Below, one piece after another: positions 32,186 through 41,031 of a stretch of DNA of 64,000 bases. The translations under genes and the position numbers were made by a program. This DNA is from a virus. A model generated the notes under the pieces. The model ran no database searches. It was not told the DNA's origin and was given only the letters and a program-made list of their open reading frames with translations. The first letter of the stretch is position 1. Every line of letters starts with the position of its first letter. Location: the IMG/VR virus record IMGVR_UViG_3300018039_000006, positions 1-64,000 of that record. One strand, given 5' to 3'.

Positions 32186-33373
32186 TTAATAGAAGGCAAC
32201 CGGAACTGGGGCGTATCGGGGGGGAGGGGGCGGTGGGGCAGGATCAAGCGGCGGGAAATCAATAACCGACCAATCCGTCGGATTACGCCTTCGTCGTTTA
32301 GTCCCAGCTGGGCGAGGGGGCTTCTCGTAATCTCCCTTAATCATCGCCCAATCATCTGCCCCCCACGTTCCGTCCTGGGGGAGTCCATTAAGAGATTGGA
32401 AACTCGCCACCTGCCGGGTAGTGTCAGCGTCCCAAACGTTTGTTTCGTTAGCGTTAACCGCCTGTTGGATGCGGCCAACACATTGACCAGTAGAGCCTGG
32501 TTCAAAGGTTTGTAGTATACAAAACATTTCTTCAGCATCCTCAGGGGTTGACCCCGAAATGCTTACAAGCCCAGACTCTGTTGCATCAAACGACACCCGC
32601 TCAAGAATAAAGCGCATTTGATTAAATGTTGACGCCCCACTAAACACAACAACCGTGCCCGGGAACAAGCTTACTGATCCCACAGTTTTAATAAGTGACG
32701 CCGAAAAAGTGGCGGCTGCAGAACCGTCTGCGGTTCTGCGAAGCGAAATTGTAGACACCGGCCATTTATCGGACTGGGTTTCAGCTGCGCCAACCTTGAG
32801 TTCAATCTGATTACCACCCGCCGCCTGTTGATCCAACAAAAATTCTGGTGATGTAAAAAACAGGGTGTTATGGGCTTCAAAAAATAAGTACTCTAACTCT
32901 CGGGCAAGTCGCTGCAACATATCGTATGAAGATTCTTCTTGATTCTCAGATTTTTCTTTAGTAATGGTAGGCACCTGAGGGGAAGGTTCAATAAAAAGTT
33001 GCATCCCCAAAGCGGCACCAATATCTGCAGCAACCTGCGATGGGCTTACTTTGTTCCACGTCTGTGTGCGCTTATCTCTGCGCATTTCCTGCATTGCCTG
33101 ACTGCGTGCTGTGACTTTAACAGTTGAAATGTTGCCGAAAGATAAAGATACTGCCGCTATTTCAAACGCAACTCCGTTAAACCCAATTCTCCGGCCTACC
33201 ATAAAGTAGTTGCTGTTGTGCATTCGAAAGTCTTCGTCATATAATTGTAGGTCGAGCTGGCTAACCTGATTCGAAGTTAAGTCATATTGCATTGATATTA
33301 CGTGTGATCGTATGTCAATTTGGGTTTCGTCGTCAACTTCCCCAACTGTAAGTGCTTCAAGATATGTAGACAT
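32186..33373 (-). CDS. gpD-like: Baseplate hub protein (gpD/gp27-like) with a C-terminal peptidoglycan-binding-like domain, 395 aa
   Basis: Follows the layout of phage late-control D / hub proteins: an N-terminal beta domain (VISMQYDLTSNQVSQLDLQL), a second domain opening KVSPSQVAADIGAALGMQLF, then SSYDMLQRLARELEYLFFEA and LYFTSPE-like LFFTSPEFLL, and a closing FNQMRFILERVSFDATESGL. Residues ~295-345 (CVGRIQQAVNANETNVWDAD, VASFQSLNGLPQDGTWGADD) look like a PG_binding_1 repeat, useful for contact with the wall under the hub. The tail is Pro-rich (DPAPPPPPPRYAPVP). It lies between the long fibre and a baseplate gene, downstream of the tape measure. Confidence 0.75.
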   Translation of the reverse strand: MSTYLEALTVGEVDDETQIDIRSHVISMQYDLTSNQVSQLDLQLYDEDFRMHNSNYFMVGRRIGFNGVAFEIAAVSLSFGNISTVKVTARSQAMQEMRRDKRTQTWNKVSPSQVAADIGAALGMQLFIEPSPQVPTITKEKSENQEESSYDMLQRLARELEYLFFEAHNTLFFTSPEFLLDQQAAGGNQIELKVGAAETQSDKWPVSTISLRRTADGSAAATFSASLIKTVGSVSLFPGTVVVFSGASTFNQMRFILERVSFDATESGLVSISGSTPEDAEEMFCILQTFEPGSTGQCVGRIQQAVNANETNVWDADTTRQVASFQSLNGLPQDGTWGADDWAMIKGDYEKPPRPAGTKRRRRNPTDWSVIDFPPLDPAPPPPPPRYAPVPVAFY

Positions 33374-33381
33374 ACAATTTC

Positions 33382-34320
33382 CTATAGGAGCCCAACCAGC
33401 TCAGCGGCTCGCTCTGGGCTAAGTCTCTCCTCGCCAAACGTCTTCTTCCGAAAGTTTGAGTCAGCCTGAATTCTCGGATCTAGGTCAATCACCTTGTCGT
33501 TGCCTGACCCATCAGGAATACCAGCAGTCAAATCATCAGACTTAAACACTGCTTTCAAAACCCTAACATCCGCATTAAACCTCGGACGTTCAGTTAACGT
33601 AATCGAAACCTCCGCCCGAGTAACATAACCATTCTGGTCCCTATACCTATCTGTCATCGTCAAATTTGTCATAACACAATCGTAGTCAAGTTTGCTGAAA
33701 CCGTACTCAAATTCTAATGTGACACCGTTTTCTGCCATCAGCGACAAATTCTCCAAAATACCTTCAACAAGCGCAGCGTCAGTGCCGCCACCCCGCTTAG
33801 CTATAGTAGCACTAAACGAACACACCCGCAACGACCTGCCTTCTGTTACCAGCAACGGGGGCAAACCGGGCCTTTGAACTTGCTGAATACGAGCAGCGTG
33901 GGAACTGTGTTGCAAGTCCTGCGGCCCGAACGGAAACTCAACAAAAATACTATCTAATGTCAAAGACTCCGCCGCCCGAACTTTTGTCATGGGGCCTACA
34001 TTCGCAACATTTGAAGCAACCACTTTACGCCCCAAAGCGTCCGTTGTGTACACTGCACGTCTACCAGACGGCCATGAGGCCCTGGCATTCGACAGGGTCT
34101 GGGGCAAGTTCTCTATCCTCGTTATCACGCCAGGTGTCCTACTGGGTGGCGTAATAATAGGACGTTCGGTTTGTGGCGTATACTCTTTCGGAAGATACTT
34201 ATTTCCATCCCCTTTAACGGACAACCTAGCCCGTTCAGGAGGATTAATGGTCCTGAACGGGTTAGAAGTCTGCCCGGTAGAGGCAGATAAAACTCTTTTC
34301 GCTACAAATTTATTAGCCAT
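33382..34320 (-). CDS. Baseplate/tube-end protein downstream of tape measure, 312 aa
   Basis: Residues ~120-255 follow a pattern common in proteins encoded just after the tape measure of contractile phages (XkdP/gp53-like): FVEFPFGPQDLQHSSHAARI, then VQRPGLPPLLVTEGRSLRVC, SFSATIAKRG, LVEGILENLSLMAENGVTLE and YDCVMTNLTMTDRYRDQNGY. No LysM is evident. The N-terminal 110 residues are Pro/Arg-rich and probably disordered. Gene order tape measure - this protein - hub matches myoviruses, where it links tube and hub. The exact counterpart is uncertain. Confidence 0.65.
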   Translation of the reverse strand: MANKFVAKRVLSASTGQTSNPFRTINPPERARLSVKGDGNKYLPKEYTPQTERPIITPPSRTPGVITRIENLPQTLSNARASWPSGRRAVYTTDALGRKVVASNVANVGPMTKVRAAESLTLDSIFVEFPFGPQDLQHSSHAARIQQVQRPGLPPLLVTEGRSLRVCSFSATIAKRGGGTDAALVEGILENLSLMAENGVTLEFEYGFSKLDYDCVMTNLTMTDRYRDQNGYVTRAEVSITLTERPRFNADVRVLKAVFKSDDLTAGIPDGSGNDKVIDLDPRIQADSNFRKKTFGEERLSPERAAELVGLL

Positions 34321-34336
34321 AATAAATTACCTCAAT

Positions 34337-37300
34337 CTAAGGTAAGCGCCTCATCGAGCCAGCACCGACCTTAGCGCCTATCGAACCACCTATAATCCCG
34401 GTGACTGTCCCTCCTCGTTCTGGGTCAGACACGTTAATCCCGTTGACTGCCTCTGTCGTCATATCTATGGCAGCTTTAATATTTGATAACAGGTCGTTTC
34501 GTGCTAAATCCAACGGAGCCTCCATAGAAATAAAGTCGGTCATAAACTGCTGCTGATCAAATTCACCATATTGTTGCCCCGCTGCAGCGTCAATTACGTC
34601 TGCAAGGCTAGTCCCACCTTGCAAAGCTCGTTCAGCCTGCATCCGGCCCTCCGTAGCTAAGTTGTTCAGGAATGCATCTTGAAGTGAGCGACTCTTATAC
34701 AATTCACCGCCCGACGCCTCGTCCAGAACCGACATTCTCTCCTTAAATGCCATCCCCCCAGTACCAGCAATCGCATCCATAAAATCTTTGCGCTGATCCA
34801 GCGTAGTATCCAGCGCTGTAATACCACGGCTCCCACCCCCAGCCTCGTCGTAAATTGTACGAAGCCTACCCGCATCTATACCATACTCCTCCTCCATCTG
34901 ACGGAACGTCGACCCATACGCCGACTCAATCTGCCCCCGAAGAATACGTTCCTTCTCAGGATCCCCACCAGTAAGCTGAGGTAGCTTCTCCTCCAACTCA
35001 AAAACACCAGAAAGAGCAGCCAAATCAGGCGAATTACCCAAAGCAATCTCATACGCAGCAAACGCCTGAATCGCATCCGAAATCATACCCGTATTAAGAT
35101 CGCCTGCCTCTGCCCCAGCAATAGCCTCAAGCATGGCACTAGCCGTAGCGTTCCTCTCCTGCACCCCCAAAGCAGACGTGGAAAGATCAGGCAAAAACGT
35201 CTGATTGCGGTCCATTGGATTAAGCGCAGCCTGCATCAGCAAAGCTGTACCTTGTTGGTCTAGCCTTCCTTGTAGATTTATCCCTAAATCAGCAGCTAGA
35301 CTTTGAACCGCTTCTGAGGTCAGCCCTAGCGTGCTTTGCAACATACCTACATTACTATCAAAGTTTCTAACATTTTGCTCAAGGCGACCGATTGCCGCAT
35401 CGGCCTCCTCCAAGTATTGCGGTAAATTCTTATATATTTCTTCATCATCAAAGTGCTCCCCAATAATACCTAGCTCTTGCAGGGTACCTGTCAGTTCGCT
35501 CCACTCTGGGCTGTCAAAGGTCTTCAGCATCTCAGCCGACCTAAGCACTTCCTGGTAGAACTCCCCCTCGATCAGGGTAGCACCTATGCCACCAGTCAAA
35601 CCCCCCGGGCCACCGCCCGCCATCTGCGCCCGTTGCCCCATAATTATCTGCGCTCTTTTCATATGCTCAGTCCGAATGTCAACCCCACCGTTCGTCGTGC
35701 CAAACTCTGCGGCCACCAGAGCTGCTTCAAGAGCTACCTCCGGGCCAGCAAAAGTAGTGTCTAACGCACTAGCTAAGTCTATGCCGTCAGTCGTGGTACG
35801 CATATCTTCCGCAACTTGCCTAAGATCCTCTATCCCAGGATTCTGCCTAGCCCGGGAAATAATATCCCGGTGTGTGCTTAAATCAGTAATCGCCTGCTTT
35901 GTTTCCACAATCGTCAGTGCCCCAGGAGTGCCTATTAGTCGTAAGCTCCCGATGTGTTCTTGCATTGCCGTCGCTGTCGCCTCAGCAATCTTGGCCTGAC
36001 CCGCCTTCCCTGCAAGGTACCCTGCAATACCCCCAATTAAAGCCCCAGCGGCAGCACCAAGAGGGCCAGCAATAGAGAAACCAAGCATTGCCCCACCGGC
36101 CGCACCACCTAATGTGCCCATAGAAGTACTACCACTTTCATACGCCCCACTCACAGCCGTAAGCCCCAGACCGATCCCCGTCATTCCCATTGCAGAGGTG
36201 ACCCCACCGAGGCCCTGGCTTCGCACGAGCCCCCTAAATCCACCGTTCCGTCTGAAATTCCTTTGCCTTTCTTGAAGAAGCATCCGGTTGGTCATCCCTC
36301 TCCGCTGCGCTTCTCCCCTAAAGCTCCTAAACGCCCCAAAGCCACCCAGCGCCAACAACCCACCAATGCCGCCCATCCCCCCCAAAACCTGAACCAACAT
36401 AGCCACAGCATTAGCCAACAACTCAATCGGAGGCGCAATCAATTCCAAACCATCAGCAATTGCCGAAACCAAATCAGGCAACTTCTCCAACGCAGGAGTT
36501 ATCGCATTCAAAATCTCACCAATAGCCGGAACCAACTCAGACGCAACCGTATTCAAAACCGCAGATATGCGATCCAAACTATTAAAGAACCCCGCCTGGC
36601 CGCCCTTCAACAAATCAAAAACAGCCCCAATAACGTTACCGATACCCGCACCAAAATTCTCAAACGCCTCAGCATTCTCAACAATCAAATCCCTAAACTC
36701 CCTAAACAACCCACGCCCACCAGCCGCCCCACCCATAGCCCTAAACATATCAATCACAACATTCGCAGCAGGCTCCATCGCACGTAAAGCATCACCAATT
36801 CCACCAAAAAAATCACGCACATTACGGAAGAACTCCACAAAGTTCTTACCCATCTGCTCCACATCTTGCAAATTATTGACAATATTACTGCGAATAAACT
36901 CACTCGTCTTGTCAATAATAGTCACCAACGTGGGGGCAAACGACTCCGCCCCAAACCGTTGTATGATCTGCATCATACCCATCAAATCACTTTTAATGAT
37001 TCTGGATATTTGAACAAAAGCGTCACGGAACGGGCCAAGAAGCGGTTCACCCATATCAGCAAACAACCCAACAACACCAGCAAATTCTGTCTTAATGGTG
37101 CCAATGAATGAGCGGGCCATGTCGTCACCCAGCGAAGAAAACCCTTCAGCAGTAGCCCCACCACCTGCAACAAACTGACGCAGGGCAGCCATAGAGTCAA
37201 AATTCATCCCCTTCATCGACCCCTGTTGAAAGCCTGCCGCTCCTTCAACAGCTCTCTGGGCCTGACGCACATCCTTGCCAGCTAAAGCCTGTGCAATAGC

Positions 37301-38029
37301 CTGAGCCGCCGCACCGTCACCCCCAGTAATATTAAACAACTGCCTGATGAGAGCATTCTGATTTCCACGCACACCCCCACGGGCAAGAGCACCAACAATA
37401 GCCGCTGTGTTCTCCGAGCCGAGAAGCCCCCGTACTTGTGAGGTTACACCACGGCTAAGTCGAGCAGCAGCAGTTCGGCCTGCCGCCCCGCCCCCAAAAT
37501 TGGCTGCCATCTGAACTTCAGAAAACTGCCTAATTGCGGCGGCAGCCACCGCCAAACCTGAAACCACAGAAGCAGCAGTAACTGACAACCCTTTCAACGC
37601 AGTGTTATACAAACTAACAGCCGCTCTACCTGTTAATAGCGCCACCTTGACACCCACTAAAGCAGCAGCAAACAACCCAACCTGGCCCGCTAAGGCAATA
37701 AAAGAAATCTTACTTAATGTGGTAATGAATTTTCGCAAAGGAGAAATAACCGACCGCAGCGCAGATCGCATAACACCAAAACGACGATTAACCCGATTCG
37801 TGTTCTTATCAAGCTTTTGCGTCGCTTCGGCCGCTTCGTCTAAGTGCTTCGCAACACCACGACTGTTTTTAGCAATACTCTGAAGCCTGTCATCCGTTTT
37901 TCCTGAAGTACGATTAAACTCCTTCTGGCGACCCTCAAGCCGCTTCAGGCGTCGTTCAATGCTAAGCAGGTCATTGTTAATATCGGAGTCTATTTCAACC
38001 CTAATTATGACTTTTTCTTCAGCAGCCAT
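34337..38029 (-). CDS. Tail tape measure protein, 1230 aa
   Basis: The second longest complete tail gene, directly after the frameshifted chaperone, which is the hallmark position. N-terminal coiled coil (SIERRLKRLEGRQKEFNRTS), then hydrophobic helices (SFIALAGQVGLFAAALVGVK; SVTAASVVSGLAVAAAAIRQ), long helical middle (VVIDMFRAMGG, LAAIGEILNA-type repeats), a Gly/Ala hydrophobic segment (GAAGGAMLGFSIAGPLGAAA) and a helical C-terminus. By the usual ~1.5 Angstrom per residue, the tail would be about 180 nm. No lysozyme or peptidase motif is visible. ATG with GAGGAA upstream, preceded by a hairpin that contains a TAGAAT box. Confidence 0.92.
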   Translation of the reverse strand: MAAEEKVIIRVEIDSDINNDLLSIERRLKRLEGRQKEFNRTSGKTDDRLQSIAKNSRGVAKHLDEAAEATQKLDKNTNRVNRRFGVMRSALRSVISPLRKFITTLSKISFIALAGQVGLFAAALVGVKVALLTGRAAVSLYNTALKGLSVTAASVVSGLAVAAAAIRQFSEVQMAANFGGGAAGRTAAARLSRGVTSQVRGLLGSENTAAIVGALARGGVRGNQNALIRQLFNITGGDGAAAQAIAQALAGKDVRQAQRAVEGAAGFQQGSMKGMNFDSMAALRQFVAGGGATAEGFSSLGDDMARSFIGTIKTEFAGVVGLFADMGEPLLGPFRDAFVQISRIIKSDLMGMMQIIQRFGAESFAPTLVTIIDKTSEFIRSNIVNNLQDVEQMGKNFVEFFRNVRDFFGGIGDALRAMEPAANVVIDMFRAMGGAAGGRGLFREFRDLIVENAEAFENFGAGIGNVIGAVFDLLKGGQAGFFNSLDRISAVLNTVASELVPAIGEILNAITPALEKLPDLVSAIADGLELIAPPIELLANAVAMLVQVLGGMGGIGGLLALGGFGAFRSFRGEAQRRGMTNRMLLQERQRNFRRNGGFRGLVRSQGLGGVTSAMGMTGIGLGLTAVSGAYESGSTSMGTLGGAAGGAMLGFSIAGPLGAAAGALIGGIAGYLAGKAGQAKIAEATATAMQEHIGSLRLIGTPGALTIVETKQAITDLSTHRDIISRARQNPGIEDLRQVAEDMRTTTDGIDLASALDTTFAGPEVALEAALVAAEFGTTNGGVDIRTEHMKRAQIIMGQRAQMAGGGPGGLTGGIGATLIEGEFYQEVLRSAEMLKTFDSPEWSELTGTLQELGIIGEHFDDEEIYKNLPQYLEEADAAIGRLEQNVRNFDSNVGMLQSTLGLTSEAVQSLAADLGINLQGRLDQQGTALLMQAALNPMDRNQTFLPDLSTSALGVQERNATASAMLEAIAGAEAGDLNTGMISDAIQAFAAYEIALGNSPDLAALSGVFELEEKLPQLTGGDPEKERILRGQIESAYGSTFRQMEEEYGIDAGRLRTIYDEAGGGSRGITALDTTLDQRKDFMDAIAGTGGMAFKERMSVLDEASGGELYKSRSLQDAFLNNLATEGRMQAERALQGGTSLADVIDAAAGQQYGEFDQQQFMTDFISMEAPLDLARNDLLSNIKAAIDMTTEAVNGINVSDPERGGTVTGIIGGSIGAKVGAGSMRRLP

Positions 38030-38032
38030 ACT

Positions 38033-38089
38033 TCCTCACAAAAACTAAGGCCAGGAACATCTGTAGTTATTCTACAGAAATTCCTGGCC
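38033..38089 (-). promoter_or_regulatory. Hairpin with embedded late-type -10 box before the tape measure gene
   Basis: GGCCAGGAA (38049-38057 plus strand) pairs with TTCCTGGCC (38081-38089), and CTGTAG pairs with CTACAG inside it, a two-part stem of 15 bp. On the minus strand it is followed by TTAGTTTTTG, so it could terminate or attenuate. The minus-strand loop side reads TTCTGTAGAATAACT, with TAGAAT at 38069-38074: a likely promoter sits within the hairpin itself. Confidence 0.6.
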
Positions 38090-38094
38090 CCAGA

Positions 38095-38289
38095 TCAGTA
38101 GCCACCACTAACATTACGGCGTTTTCTGTCCTGATCCGCACGATCCTTAGCTAAAGCTTTTGCAACCGCAATACGGATCAACCACTCATGGTAATCACAA
38201 TCCAAAATTTGCAAAGGATCAGTAGAAAACGCCTCGGCTAGCCGAGCAGCAGAAATGATGCGAACATCACTTGCTAACTCCGCAACTAG
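38095..38289 (-). CDS. gpT-like: Tail assembly chaperone, -1 frameshift extension (64 codons)
   Basis: A 64-codon frame beginning where the gpG-like gene ends, with no ATG, GTG or usable TTG before its conserved part and three TGA codons closing it upstream. It reads LVAELASDVRIISAARLAEA then FSTDPLQILDCDYHEWLIRI and a basic end (KDRADQDRKRRNVSGGY). It is therefore expressed only by a -1 shift near ACG AGG GGC TAG (base 38289 read twice, GGC re-pairing on GGG), giving a 240-residue fusion. Position between tube and tape measure is the standard place for gpG/gpGT-type frameshifting. Confidence 0.82.
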   Translation of the reverse strand, partial: LVAELASDVRIISAARLAEAFSTDPLQILDCDYHEWLIRIAVAKALAKDRADQDRKRRNVSGGY

Positions 38290-38816
38290 CCCCTCGTAGG
38301 GTCCTCATCATCAACATCTTCACCATAACCCGCATAATCCAAAATCTTCAAAGCAACAGCCTCCAAATGTGGGTCAATCCCATAAAATGCACGAATAGCA
38401 TCAGGAAGAGGCCGATCCGTCCTCGTCATCTCCATCATAACCGGAGAAGCAAACGTAACAGCGTTACCCTGCTCATCAAGCACAAGCTCATCATTAAAAT
38501 AAATACCAGTCACCGTTTGCCCAACCACGTAACACGCAAACTTAACCGAATCCATTTCATCGGTCTTCCGATTAGTAGCATTACGCCGCCACGCCTTCAA
38601 CTGCTCATTGGCAATATTTGGGGAAAACGAAACAGTAACACCCTTACGCTCAGGCACATTAATAAAAATGTCGTCCCGAGTAACTTCCCTAGCGATCTCT
38701 TCCTTCAACTGATCCAAAACCGTCAACCCTCGGGTAGGCGGGGCCGGTGTCGCAGTCGGAGGATTAACGACACCCACAGAAGAAGGAACCTCTAAAATGT
38801 CATCACTCATACTCAT
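38286..38816 (-). CDS. gpG-like: Tail assembly chaperone, short form (gpG-like), 176 aa
   Basis: ATG 38816 has AGAGGT about 10 bases upstream; a longer frame to 38906 lacks a ribosome site and crosses a promoter-like box. N-terminal Pro/Thr-rich segment (NPPTATPAPPTRGLTVLDQL), then a folded region (IFINVPERKGVTVSFSPNIA, ERMDSVKFACYVVGQTVTGI-like) and an acidic end (GYGEDVDDEDPTRG). Such proteins coat the tape measure during tail assembly and recruit tube subunits; they are not in the virion. The stop is a TAG in a GGGGC-TAG context, leading to the -1 product. Confidence 0.8.
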   Translation of the reverse strand: MSMSDDILEVPSSVGVVNPPTATPAPPTRGLTVLDQLKEEIAREVTRDDIFINVPERKGVTVSFSPNIANEQLKAWRRNATNRKTDEMDSVKFACYVVGQTVTGIYFNDELVLDEQGNAVTFASPVMMEMTRTDRPLPDAIRAFYGIDPHLEAVALKILDYAGYGEDVDDEDPTRG

Positions 38817-38877
38817 GATCTTTGATACCTCTTTCATATAAAACGGTAAGCAGACAAAGCGTACCGGGCATACCAGT

Positions 38878-38883
38878 ATCATA
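38878..38883 (-). promoter_or_regulatory. Late-type -10 box (TATGAT) before the chaperone gene
   Basis: Minus strand CCAGGATTTCTGTATGATAC. The same CCAGGA(A)TTTCTGTAnnATA core occurs in the hairpin before the tape measure (38060-38085), so the two are copies of one element. It is 61 bases before the ATG. Confidence 0.55.
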
Positions 38884-38913
38884 CAGAAATCCTGGGCACA
38901 CGTCAAGTAAACA

Positions 38914-38957
38914 GAAAAAATCCCACCCAGCCAAAAACACTCTCAGCCAAGATGGGA
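38914..38957 (-). terminator. Rho-independent terminator after the tail tube gene
   Basis: Minus strand TCCCATC ... GGTGGGA stem (one G-U) with additional CTTGGC/GGCTGG pairing, followed by TTTTTT at 38914-38920. It lies 33 bases after the tube stop codon and before the chaperone promoter, so tube and sheath can be made in excess over tape measure. Confidence 0.75.
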
Positions 38958-38989
38958 AATTTTCAATTGTATATGATTATCTACCTATA

Positions 38990-39439
38990 TCAGGCAGCGG
39001 CCACAGTACTGATTGAGAAAGTCAACGAATACGAAGCCGGGGCACCCGACGAAGCATCACCATCAGGCTCAGTAAGCCCAACAAGCAGCGCCTTCGCATA
39101 CACCCGCTCCGAACCCGGTTCCTTCAAATCGCAATTCAGCGTGTACACCTTCACATCATAATAAGTCATACCAACAAGCTGCCGAAGCCGATTAAGCCTC
39201 GATGCGTCCTCGTCAGGGTCGTAAAACTTACTAACAGTAATATCGCCAATCTCTGAAGGAGCACAAAGCACCTCAGGGAACGTGCTATTACCGTCGTAAA
39301 CTTTCTCAACAGCAGCGCTAATCTCACCGCCGCTTACGGTCGCAAAGTACTTCGGAAAAGGAGGCCCCGGGGAATGCCCTGGGACATCTAGAACCGGAGC
39401 AATTTCTCCGACAATTTGCCTCTGAGTTGCTTTAGCCAT
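38990..39439 (-). CDS. Tail tube protein, 149 aa
   Basis: Directly after the sheath gene and before the chaperone, which is the canonical place. Size is right for a myoviral tube protein. Features: GDITVSKFYDPDEDASRLNR, LRQLVGMTYYDVKVYTLNCD, and a beta-rich C-terminus ending YSLTFSISTVAAA; 'ITVSK.YDP..D' is typical of tube proteins of this group. It forms the hexameric inner tube through which DNA passes. ATG start with AAGGAG upstream. Followed by a strong terminator. Confidence 0.85.
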   Translation of the reverse strand: MAKATQRQIVGEIAPVLDVPGHSPGPPFPKYFATVSGGEISAAVEKVYDGNSTFPEVLCAPSEIGDITVSKFYDPDEDASRLNRLRQLVGMTYYDVKVYTLNCDLKEPGSERVYAKALLVGLTEPDGDASSGAPASYSLTFSISTVAAA

Positions 39440-39451
39440 TTAAAATACTCC

Positions 39452-41002
39452 TTAGATAACAGGGGCCGACAAATTACTCTTAGTAATCGTAATATTGATA
39501 AGGTCCGCCACACCAGACACACGCACACCAACATCAGCCTTAACAAGGCCGGTGGCAAGCTGGCTAGTCGGGTTATTAGTGCTGTTGACCGTAACATTGT
39601 AGCCAGGATCAAGCAACACACCATCATCATCGTAGGCTTCAAAAAGACCACCCGCAACCCGAATGGGCTCAAGGAACGCCTTAATCGCACCACGAATTCG
39701 TCCGAAAAGATTTCCTCGTGCGTCAACCGTTTCAAACAGGTACTGTTCCATTCGGTCCGCAACCCCAACCGTAATGTAGTTAAGGGTGTCTCGCTGAGTG
39801 ATGTACCGCCAGTTCGTTTCATCATTTGACACAGAGCGGGCACCATACACCCGAATAGAAGTGCCAACCTTACGCAAAGCATTAACCCTGGCGTTGTCCA
39901 TAATATCACCCGTTGCCGCCGTCACATCCTGAGCCAACGCAGTGATCGTCTTAGCCGAAGAAATCTGACCGGCACCCGCACGCCAAGGTCCAGTGGCTTC
40001 CTGAACCGCCCGTGCCCTCGCAGCAGCCGCATATGAAGACGGGGCGATAGTCAAAGTGGAACCGATCAGGGCCGAAGTGCCAGTAGCCAACTCGGAAGAG
40101 TTAGGAACGGGAACCTTTACGTAAGGCCAGTAGAACGCCATATAGTGCGCACTCGAATCACTATAATAGGCTGCCGCAGCCGAACGAGCAGTAGCAGCTG
40201 AGTCGCCCGAGCTGAAATCACAAATCGCAATACGATTATTCGCCACAGCATGATCACGCAGAGCAGCCCAAACAGCAGTCACACCATTCTCAGGAGCCAA
40301 AACGGCACCACTCTTCAAATTTGGGCTAAACGCCCCATCCCCATACCGGGAAACTGCCCCCGCAGAGGTGCCCACCAAATCCTCGGCAATCGTAGTATCA
40401 GTAGGAGCAGGAGCTACACCTGTAGAAAGCGCAGTCGCCGCCAGCGAATCAGGGTTGTTAGAAGAAGTAACATCATCAGAAGCCTCAATCAAATGATTAA
40501 CAGACGAAGAATTAATCACATTAATAGCATCACTCACATCAACCAAATCCCGAGTCGACAAAAGAAGCTCACCATCAAGACGAATCAAAATCCTAAACGA
40601 ACCAGCAGCAATATTGCTATCATCACTATTGTTCTGCACCTGAACAGTCAAATTAGCCGACCACGGACCCGGAGTCTTAGCCTCCACAATCATAGTCGCA
40701 GACGATGCGCTGTCATTCAAAGCAAGCGAACCAACCGTTGCTGAAGCCGCCGTACCCGCATGCGCCCTACGCACATACAAACGAGAACCACCCTCATCAA
40801 AAAAAGTCTTCGCATGCATATACAGCGAATTAGCCTGATAGTTACCATAATACGTGGTGTAGTCCTGAAAAGACCTAAGCAAAAGCGGCTCATCCACCGG
40901 CCCTCGCTCTGTTGCACCAATCATGAACGCCTGACCTGATACGATGTCCGTAGTGCCGACAGGACCAGTGCGTACTGCAGTGGTGACATTAATTCCCGGC
41001 AT
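39452..41002 (-). CDS. Contractile tail sheath protein, 516 aa
   Basis: Clear sheath family: N-terminal MPGINVTTAVRTGPVGTTDI, FMIGATERGPVDEPLLLRSF, YYGNYQANSLYMHAKTFFDE then GGSRLYVRRAH. Central FYWPYVKVPVPN and the C-terminal conserved region with VNALRKVGTSIRVYGARSVS, YITQRDTLNYITVGVADRME and FEPIRVAGGLFEAYDDDG-type sequence. The presence of this gene fixes the phage as a myovirus. ATG with TTGGAGG 8 bases upstream. Own promoter-like box CATAAT at 41084-41089 and a 5' leader with two stem-loops, as expected of a highly expressed gene. Confidence 0.95.
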   Translation of the reverse strand: MPGINVTTAVRTGPVGTTDIVSGQAFMIGATERGPVDEPLLLRSFQDYTTYYGNYQANSLYMHAKTFFDEGGSRLYVRRAHAGTAASATVGSLALNDSASSATMIVEAKTPGPWSANLTVQVQNNSDDSNIAAGSFRILIRLDGELLLSTRDLVDVSDAINVINSSSVNHLIEASDDVTSSNNPDSLAATALSTGVAPAPTDTTIAEDLVGTSAGAVSRYGDGAFSPNLKSGAVLAPENGVTAVWAALRDHAVANNRIAICDFSSGDSAATARSAAAAYYSDSSAHYMAFYWPYVKVPVPNSSELATGTSALIGSTLTIAPSSYAAAARARAVQEATGPWRAGAGQISSAKTITALAQDVTAATGDIMDNARVNALRKVGTSIRVYGARSVSNDETNWRYITQRDTLNYITVGVADRMEQYLFETVDARGNLFGRIRGAIKAFLEPIRVAGGLFEAYDDDGVLLDPGYNVTVNSTNNPTSQLATGLVKADVGVRVSGVADLINITITKSNLSAPVI

Positions 41003-41031
41003 TTTTAGCCTCCAATTTTCGTTGTCGATAT

